Assembly: GCA_030549775.1 (NCBI GenBank)
Contig: CM060172.1
Span: 1,737,623-1,801,622, forward strand
DNA length: 64,000 nt
Origin: Tamarix chinensis
Lineage: Eukaryota > Streptophyta > Magnoliopsida > Caryophyllales > Tamaricaceae
Direction: 5' to 3'
A program made the position numbers and the translations under genes. Under the pieces are notes generated by a model that was not told the DNA's origin, did not search any database, and saw nothing but the letters and a program-made list of their open reading frames with translations. Below are positions 56,806 to 64,000 of this stretch, in pieces. Position 1 is the stretch's first letter. Each line of letters starts with the position of its first letter.

Positions 56806-57639
56806 AACATCTTCCACTTTACATAATTAATGTTTTAAGTGTCTTATTCAGAAAACCTACCAAGACAAGCAAGTCAGACTCCTACCATGCTTACTCTTCA
56901 ACTCAGGTTAACCACTCCAACCCTAGTTAACCACCACCACCATAGTTAATCATGACATACCCTAACACACATGCAAACCCTAACTCCATGTAAACCCTAC
57001 TCCCATGCAAACCCTAACTCCCATGCAAAACCCTAGCTCCACCATGCAAACCTTAATACCACCATGCCAACCCTAATACAACCATGCAACTATTAATACC
57101 ACCATGCAAAACCCTAACACCATGCAACTCCATGAAAAACCCTAACACCATGCAACTCCCCATCATTAATTTACAACCCTATTATGCATGTCTCAAGGCC
57201 ACATCATACCATAATAATAACACATTTATACACATCATTCTCATGCCACCATTTATTTACACAAACATACCTCAACTCCATATCATGCTGCATTCATAAC
57301 AAGTATACAATAAACACATAAAGTACATTATAACTCATATCACATGGCATGCATGGCATATAAATCACATAATACACAAATGGCCTTAGCACCCCTTACC
57401 TAAGAATGTCATTGGTCTTGGATCACACTCCTATACCACTTGGAGGCTTTGATTGGACTCACCTATTATGAGGAAAATACTAGAATTAGGTTCCCTCCTG
57501 AAAATGCTATTATTTACTAACTTATCCTAAGACTTGGTTTTTAAGTAAAATAACACTATACTAGAATTAACTATACAAAATACTACCAAAAATACTAATG
57601 TAATTTAAAACGAATGGTGATATAAGGGTTTCTACTCTT

Positions 57640-57725
57640 CACCAAAATAATGTTAGTAAAGATAATAATAGTAATAATAATATTAATAAAAATAAAATAT
57701 TAGTAATAATACTAATATTAATAGA

Positions 57726-57756
<31 letters not shown>

Positions 57757-58200
57757 TAATCCTAAAATTACAAGGTAGGGTCTTCGACCCCACCCCAAAT
57801 AATGAAATTACTATTCAATAATAGTAATAATAATATTAATAACATATATTAATTATAATATTAAAAATAATATAGATAATAATAACAATAATAGTAGTAG
57901 TAAAAATAGTAATAATAGTAATAAAAATACAAGGGTGCGAAACCTAATTAAAAATTTAGGTCTCGGCCCTCCTTAAATAATTAATAAAATAATAAAATAA
58001 TTATACTAATAATAATATTATTAATAATGATAACAAACTCATCATAATTCAAATAAATTCCTAAAAATTGAAACTAACAATTTAATTAACTCAAGAATAA
58101 CCTCAACCCTGCTAAAAAAATTTATCAATAATATTACATCTAATAACAATAACAATGATAATGATAATAATAATAATTATAATCGAATAAATATTGGAAA
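57640..58200 (-). repeat. TAA-rich microsatellite region in G
   Basis: AAT, AAC and AGT triplets interrupted by GGGTCTTCGACCCC (57779), again an inverted repeat, and by a GGTCTCGGCCC-bearing segment near 57960. It corresponds to 53160-54180 of F. Confidence 0.85.
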
Positions 58201-58736
58201 TTAGAATAAAAATAGAATAAATTTTAATAAATAGAAAAGAAGGGCTAAGAGGGTCTAGGGTTTCACCTTGAGTTGGCGGAGATGGGTGGCACCGGCGGTG
58301 GTGCACGGCAGCAGCGGCGGTGGCTAGAAAAGAGGGCTAAAAGGGGAAAAGATGAAGAAAAAGAGGGGAGGAGAAGGAGAAAAAGGAAAAGAAGGTTATG
58401 GTTCGGTGGAGGAGAATTAATAGAAGATTTTGGGTGGTGCAGAAGGCAATAGAAGTGGTGGATGTGGTGGCGGATGACGACTTGAAGGCTGCGGGGTAAA
58501 ATTCTTTTGCGAGATGGATAGGGAACTTCGCACGGCTATGGTGGCTCATGCAAGAAGAATTGAAGGAGGTGGAGAGCTTGGTTAGCTAGAGTGCGGTGCA
58601 GGGAAGAATTTGGGAGGCAGAGGTGGTGGCGAAGATGGCTAACAGCAATGAACGGCTCGTCCGAAGTCACGGTGGCGCACAGGTTAGCTCTTAGGGTTTC
58701 GGAGAGAATTTTTTTTGAAAACTCCCACACTAGGGG

Positions 58737-58744
58737 TATTTATA
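58737..58744 (-). promoter_or_regulatory. TATA box of LTR G
   Basis: On the minus strand CTATAAATACCCC, about 885 bp from the LTR start at 59626. The third copy of the box shared with E and F. Confidence 0.55.
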
Positions 58745-59626
58745 GAGCTTAGATGGGATGGTAGGGTTTTGGAGCTCGGCGGGAGGGTATTGGATGCTAG
58801 GTTTGGGGTGGCTAGCGGCGTTAATCGGCCGACGAAAATTTTGGTCGGGTCAAACATTTGCAAAGCAAAAGAGAGAAATCGAGCGAGAGATAAGGGAAAA
58901 GGATTATACCAAGGCGATCTGTGAGTCAAGAGGGAGATAATGAGGGAAGAAATGGTAGTTGAAAACCTGCGTGGCTGGCGGAGCCATTTTCAGAGGTTAA
59001 AGATGTAGGTCGACGACGGATGCTAAAGGAGGAAGAAGGAGGGGTGAACCAGCGCCCGGGAGAAAGAAAGGAAAAAGAGAAGAACCGGGCCGGTCGGTGC
59101 TGGTTATAAGTCTTTTAATGAAATGCAGCGTCCTAGGGAAATAAAGAACAAAACATAGTGTTTGAAGAAGAAGAAAAGAAGGAGCGACGTTGGGCCGTGG
59201 GAGAAGGAAGGAAAAGAGGAAGGATTGGGCCGCGTCGTAGGCCCAATCGGCGAGAGTAGGTAAAGAAAAAGAAGAAAAGAAAGAAAAAGGAGGAAAGAAA
59301 AAGAAAAAGGAAAAAGGAAAATTTAAGTGGTCTGGGGTTAAATAAATTAATTAGAATATTTACGGTATTTAGAATAGAAATATTTAAATAAAATAATATT
59401 AAATCTCCTTTTTAGGCTAATTTAGGGTTTTTAAAAGACTTTTCCTAAATTCATTTTTAATTAGCCAAAAATACCAATTTTCCCTTATAAAAATAATTAT
59501 AAATTATTTAATAATTTGCCCTAAATAAATCCTTCCCATTCCATATAAAATAATTAATTAAATTATTTTTTTAATAAATCCTTATTTAATTATATTTCTT
59601 AAAATAAATATTTTTTAGGCATTTCA

Positions 59627-60018
59627 AAAGTAGCCCCCTCGACCAACCCCTTCTTCCTCATCCGCCGCTCTTCGCACCGCCATTAACCACCAATTCTACC
59701 GCTACCACTACCTCCCACACCTCCCAAAACCACCTATAGACCCTCCTCTTCCCCCCTCTCCTCCTCTCTTTCTCTTCTTCTTCCCCATTCGGCCACCACC
59801 ACCGCCACTGTGCGCCGCCACCCTCATTCTACTCCTCTCCATCTAGGCAGTCACAAACACCCCTACTTCCACCTTCATTCTTCCTCTCCTTTTCCAAACC
59901 CTCAACTTTTTCCCTTTTCTTCTTTTTTTTGGCCCCCACCTCCACCGTCGTGTACCACCGCCGGTGCCGCCTATCACCACCAACCTAAGGTGGAACCCTA
60001 AACCATCACGACCCTTTT
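59627..60018 (+). mobile_element. E: third segment
   Basis: Pyrimidine-rich sequence that continues E after G and ends with CCACCAACCTAAGGTGGAAC, the sense copy of the 5' edge of the F purine-rich tract. H enters at 60019; the rest of E is outside the window. Confidence 0.6.
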
Positions 60019-60371
60019 TGTAATACCTCATTTTAATAAATTCTTAATTTAAATATGCAAGACTTAAATTTTGATTAGCAAGCATAATAAATCATAGGAT
60101 TCTCTTTAGAATGAACGTTTCGCCATTACGAGTAAGTCTATAGTTATTAAATTATGATAATAACCCGGACTAGTGTGTATATGAGTAGAGGAAGATAAAA
60201 GTTGATGACAGTAATAATAACGATAATAAGAAGAGAGTAGATAATAATCAAAATAGAAAGGATGGTAATAACAACAACCTTATGATAAGTAACACTCTTA
60301 AAAATAATGCCGATAACAACAAGTGTAAGAATAATAATGTTAGAAATATTTATGATAATAAGGAGTGGTAG

Positions 60372-63100
60372 TGATAACTGGTAGCGTGTCGTTAAGCGCT
60401 AAAAATTAAATCCTTATTTTTCACCAAAATATATTATAAACAAGTAGCATATTGTGAATAAGAGTCGATCCCACAAGGAGAATGTATTTTCTAAATCCTA
60501 AAGTAAGGCTTCATGCTCATTGTAAATTACTGTGCATTAACTTCCCACTAAATAAAACCAGGGAAAAAAATTTGCATATTATGTGTATACAATTATCCTA
60601 TTCTAAATAAGGTTTAAAATTCCAGATTCATCAATTAGATTCGTCCAAAAAAAATAGATTGATCAAACCGCTTATAAAAAAAACATCAATTTTGATATCC
60701 AAATGACCTCAAACTCAATCCCAACTTAGCCATACATGCCCCTAAGATTTTGCACTAACTTATGCTAAGTTTTAACCTTCAAACCATGTTGAAAACAATA
60801 ATAAAAAAAATCATAAAATCATATCTGGAATTTAACTTCAGAATTCAGCTTAAACATGGAAAAATTACCTCCAAGAGTACATAAAAATGCATGTAAACTT
60901 GTCTAACTTGATTTAGAACTTTGTAGACTGCATCCCCTAGTGTTCTACAGATCTTTAGTAATTTTATAAGCAGTAAAATAAGCCATTTCAGATCTGTACA
61001 ATCAGACCTGCAGATTGGTTGCAAAACTGGTGCAAAACATGAAGAGAAATGGTTCTACGGTGCATAAAAAAACTATCAAAATTTATGTCATTTAATCCTA
61101 CACTTAGTAACTGAATTTCCTAGCATATTTCAAGTCTTAAAACAGGTTTATAAGGTGGAAATTCACTGGGATACAGTTCTGAAATCAGATCAGTAATTTC
61201 AGCATTTCACCACAGATTTATGAATCATACGCAATTCATAAGGATAGATTTAGCAACTCAATTTGACCTGCACTTTCCTAGGTTTGTTTCATTACTATTT
61301 AGGCACATTATAGACAAGAATATAACTCTAATTCTGAAAAAAAAAATCAGGTCGGAACAGGAGTAGAAAATAAATCAGAGTAGATGCACAGTCTGCAGTT
61401 GTATGGTCAATCATAAAAGGATTCAACTTTCAGCTCCATATCCTCACTCAAGAATGATTTAACATGGTTTTTAATGTCAGATTGTCACCCTAAATTTCTT
61501 CATTCATAACTCAGGTTACAGTAGTAAATACAGATTGATGAAATTCGAACCAAACACAGAAACAAAAAAATATGGACAACTGCAGTACATGAAACAAAGT
61601 TCAGGGCATAAACGAACTCTAGTTTTTTTTCCTGTACTTGTTGAATTTCAACAATTAAACTCAATTTATATATTTCGATCCAGAAAATTCACATCAGAAT
61701 AGGTTTCCAATCATTAGCACCTGCTATTTTAATAGCTACAAGAACTAAAATTCACTAGAACGCAAGCAACAACTCTCGGATACCATTTTAAGATGAATTT
61801 AATTCAAAACTCTGTTTACACTTTAAATCTAGAATTGGTTTGGGGGGGAATACGAAAAAAAATCTAAATCTAACTATGCTATATATAATAAACTAATTTA
61901 ATTATTTACGGTTGAGCATACAATTAAAATTGAGCACACAAATTCAAATATCACTTTAGTTATTTTGTCACCAAGTTAATCTAGTAGGTTAATTGTAGAG
62001 AATCTACCAGCAACCTTCTCCTTATTCTCCTTTACTAGTTAGAACCAATCCGGCTCAATTCTAACTCATCAGCAGATAATTCCAAGGAAAACATCATTAA
62101 CCCTATGAAAATCTATTCAAGACATCAAGAATAGAACTTTCCTAGATTATGCAATACTCTAATTTATACCCAATCGTACGACCGACTAAATCTGAAATAG
62201 TTGTTGCCAAATTCGTCGGTTCAATAGCAATTACGGACTAAAGAATCAACGACAACAGTAGATTCACAATCGAACAAAGCAAGACGTCTCTAGCTTTATA
62301 CATATATATGAATCATAAATCATTCATCTCAAGCAAGACATAAGTACCGAAATTAACTTGGCGTTAAATATATAATTGAAATATTCGTCTCAAATCATGT
62401 AAAGAAAAAAAAAACTAAATTGAAATTTGAATAATTGAAAGTCAATTAAACTTAGGAAACTAGATACAAAGAGGTATACGAGTGAGAGAGACTCATTCAA
62501 TTTCTGTCCGGATTTGTTAACTCGATCATCGTTGCGACCCGATGCGTCAAGCTCCAAATTCCTCCTCCAATGGTCTTGATCTAGCTCAACTCCAATGGCT
62601 TGTATCCCTCTTCGATCTCGCACACCTTCTCGCCCCAGTCCCTTCGTTCAATTGCTCTAAGTTTGGAGCGAAATCGGCTTCTTTCGATAGTTGTTTGCTG
62701 CCCTATTTGGTCGTGCTCTTCTGATTTATATAGATGAAAGAGAGATATGCATCAGTTTGATTCTGCGATCTTTTCGCTCAGGCAAATGAATCAGCGTTAT
62801 TTTAGATCTATTTATCATAGCTGCTAATCTCCAGGTTGCCATTCTACGGAAGAAATGCTGAGTCTGTTTGGTTGAGGTGCTGGGTAGATTAATCGGAAGG
62901 AAGGCTCAACTACTTAGTCTTGTATATGAGAATTCCGTGACTTCTAATTTAATGGCCTGCTTCCTCTTTTTATTATTTTATTATTTTTTTATAGTACCTA
63001 TAAGATAATAATATATGCAAATTAGGTCCATTTAATAATAAATTTTTTAACTTGATGAATTTAGGTCTAAGATTATGAGGCAGCCCATATTTACTGATAA
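60372..63100 (-). mobile_element. Unclassified insertion in H, right edge uncertain
   Basis: It begins TGATAACTGGTAGCGTGTCG, and the sequence to about 62,950 is unlike the long LTRs. Near 62,725-62,745 the minus strand reads CTATATAAATCAG, a good TATA box, so this may be a minus-strand LTR whose 3' end is at 60372. I found no matching right terminus or duplication of GGTAG. There is no coding domain in its 2.6 kb. Confidence 0.4.
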
Positions 63101-63289
63101 AAATTAGCTAAAAAGACCAACTTAGGGAAATGAAATATGATATATTATACACTGATCAATAACACTAATAATAATAATATTGATCATGATAATTATTAGT
63201 GAGAATAATGGTGAAAATAAAACCTTGAATAGGTAGGATTTTTCCTTAGTAACCATACTCTTAAAAGCCTAATTCTTTGGGATGTTTTT

Positions 63290-64000
63290 GCTAATTAAAT
63301 TCTAACCAATCCCCATATTTTTCCCACTCTAAATTTCAGCCTAAACTCCCCCAACCTGTCGCACCTTACCCCTCCCATGTAGCGAGTTGCCACCTTTTTC
63401 CCATACCCTGCACTCTCCCTATCTTATCCTCTAGCTTTGTAGCCATTCCCCTCCCCTAGTAGCAGCCCATCACCCTCCCTACTCTCCTCCTTTCCCACAC
63501 CATTCCACCCTACAAATCCAGCAAACCAGCCCAGCCATATACAGCCACCAAACCCCACGTCACCCATCCTCATGCAGCCATAAAAATCACGCAAACTATC
63601 CCTCCCACCAGGTATTAGCCCTCAAGCTCTCCTCTTCTCAACCTGCACACCTACCCAACTTTTCTAGCCATCTACCCATCCATTTTCTTCCTTTCCCACG
63701 CATCCAGCCAGCCGCTTTCCCTTCTCCCAAGCTTCGACACCCTCATCCCCAAAAACCAACCTACAACATCCTCCCCAACTCACCCTTGCAGCAACCCATT
63801 TTCTCTCTATTTTTCCCTTCCTTTCTTAAGTCCCAACCTGCATCAAGTCCCTCCTTCCCTCTCCCTTTTGTTCCTCTATTTTTCTCCTTACAAATCCTCT
63901 CTTTCTCCCTCTTACTTTCAGCATTTGATACTCTTGTTTGTAGCCCCCAAACTTCTCCCTTTCACCACCAAACTTCTTCCCAAAAATCACCCAACTGGCA
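63290..64000 (+). other. Pyrimidine-rich tract of H
   Basis: C/T-rich, G-poor sequence with CCAGCC and CTCCC words, running off the window. It matches the layout of the tracts in A1, A3 and E. No gene is supported. Confidence 0.6.

Larger units (their letters stand above)
55736..59626 (-). mobile_element. G: 3.9-kb solo LTR inserted in E
   Basis: It begins TGTAACACC and stops at GGCATTTCA, with a perfect duplication AAAGT at 55731-55735 and 59627-59631. It has the same order of parts as F but is shorter: the AACCCTA repeats are few (56930-57130) and the TAA-rich region is about 0.55 kb. No coding domain or internal primer site is seen. Confidence 0.88.
60019..64000 (+). mobile_element. H: long LTR-like unit, incomplete at the window end
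   Basis: It starts TGTAATACCTC (left flank CTTTT). An AT-rich start with GATAATAA words is interrupted by the insertion at 60372. The unit resumes with ACTAATAATAATAATATTG (about 63165) and a pyrimidine-rich tract from 63290 to the end. The layout matches the other long LTRs. The other end is not visible. Confidence 0.5.

Noticed and set aside
62390..62724. Small frames near 62.4-62.7 kb
   Set aside because: Short, opposite-strand overlapping, and inside an unclassified non-coding insertion; no domain could be named.
60372..63100. Novel gene cluster in the 2.6-kb insertion
   Set aside because: No sustained frame; an LTR-like non-coding element explains the TATA box and lack of coding better.

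Overview
The window is plant nuclear DNA made almost entirely of transposable elements inserted into one another. The evidence for a plant is a chromovirus whose primer site matches initiator tRNA-Met, a Tat-lineage Ty3 element with an antisense accessory gene, a plant L1-type LINE, a PPR gene remnant and hAT-like MITEs. A dicot is likely but the species cannot be told. I find no rRNA, tRNA, CRISPR array or clearly intact host gene.

Left part (1 to about 21.85 kb): a decayed Tat-like Ty3 retrotransposon on the plus strand (LTR, primer site, gag, protease, RT, RNase H, start of integrase), followed by an antisense accessory ORF with two plausible introns. It is broken by a 4.9-kb LTR-like unit (A1, 4312-9203, duplication AGAAC), a second long LTR-like unit (B1, from 9562), a hAT-like MITE, and a young 5.4-kb chromovirus on the minus strand (14065-19475, duplication GCATA). 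The two 562-bp LTRs of the chromovirus read as identical, and its only visible coding break is a one-base homopolymer frameshift at the RT catalytic motif.

Middle (21.9-27.7 kb): small elements, a PPR pseudogene, a pair of inverted retroelement fragments, a CG-rich palindromic element and a weak two-exon gene candidate on the minus strand. This is the only stretch resembling low-copy sequence.

Right part (27.7-64 kb): an L1-like LINE is split by a minus-strand unit (A2, 28584-33746, duplication CCATA) and then entered at 34712 by B2. B2 is entered in turn by C1, C2, D and E, and E by F, G and H. A3 (duplication TCCTC) and an 845-bp element lie inside D. Nesting reaches about seven levels, and the window ends before most outer elements resume.

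The long units (3.9-5.5 kb) start TGTAACACC or TGAAATRCC and end GGTGTTACA, have 5-bp target duplications where both ends are visible, and lack terminal direct repeats and coding domains. I therefore read them as solo LTRs of one superfamily, possibly Tekay/Del-like. They share a layout: an AT-rich start, a pyrimidine-rich tract that gives spurious Pro/Ser-rich ORFs, a TATAAATA box about 0.8-0.9 kb from the LTR start in E, F and G, a fast-changing tandem array, a set of CCAC/GTGG dyads, and a conserved 150-bp 3' end. The most unusual content is these arrays inside the LTRs: a 145-bp repeat in A1, a 20/60-bp higher-order repeat in F, two triplets of dyads in D, F and G, and palindromic CGACTGG arrays in B1 and B2.
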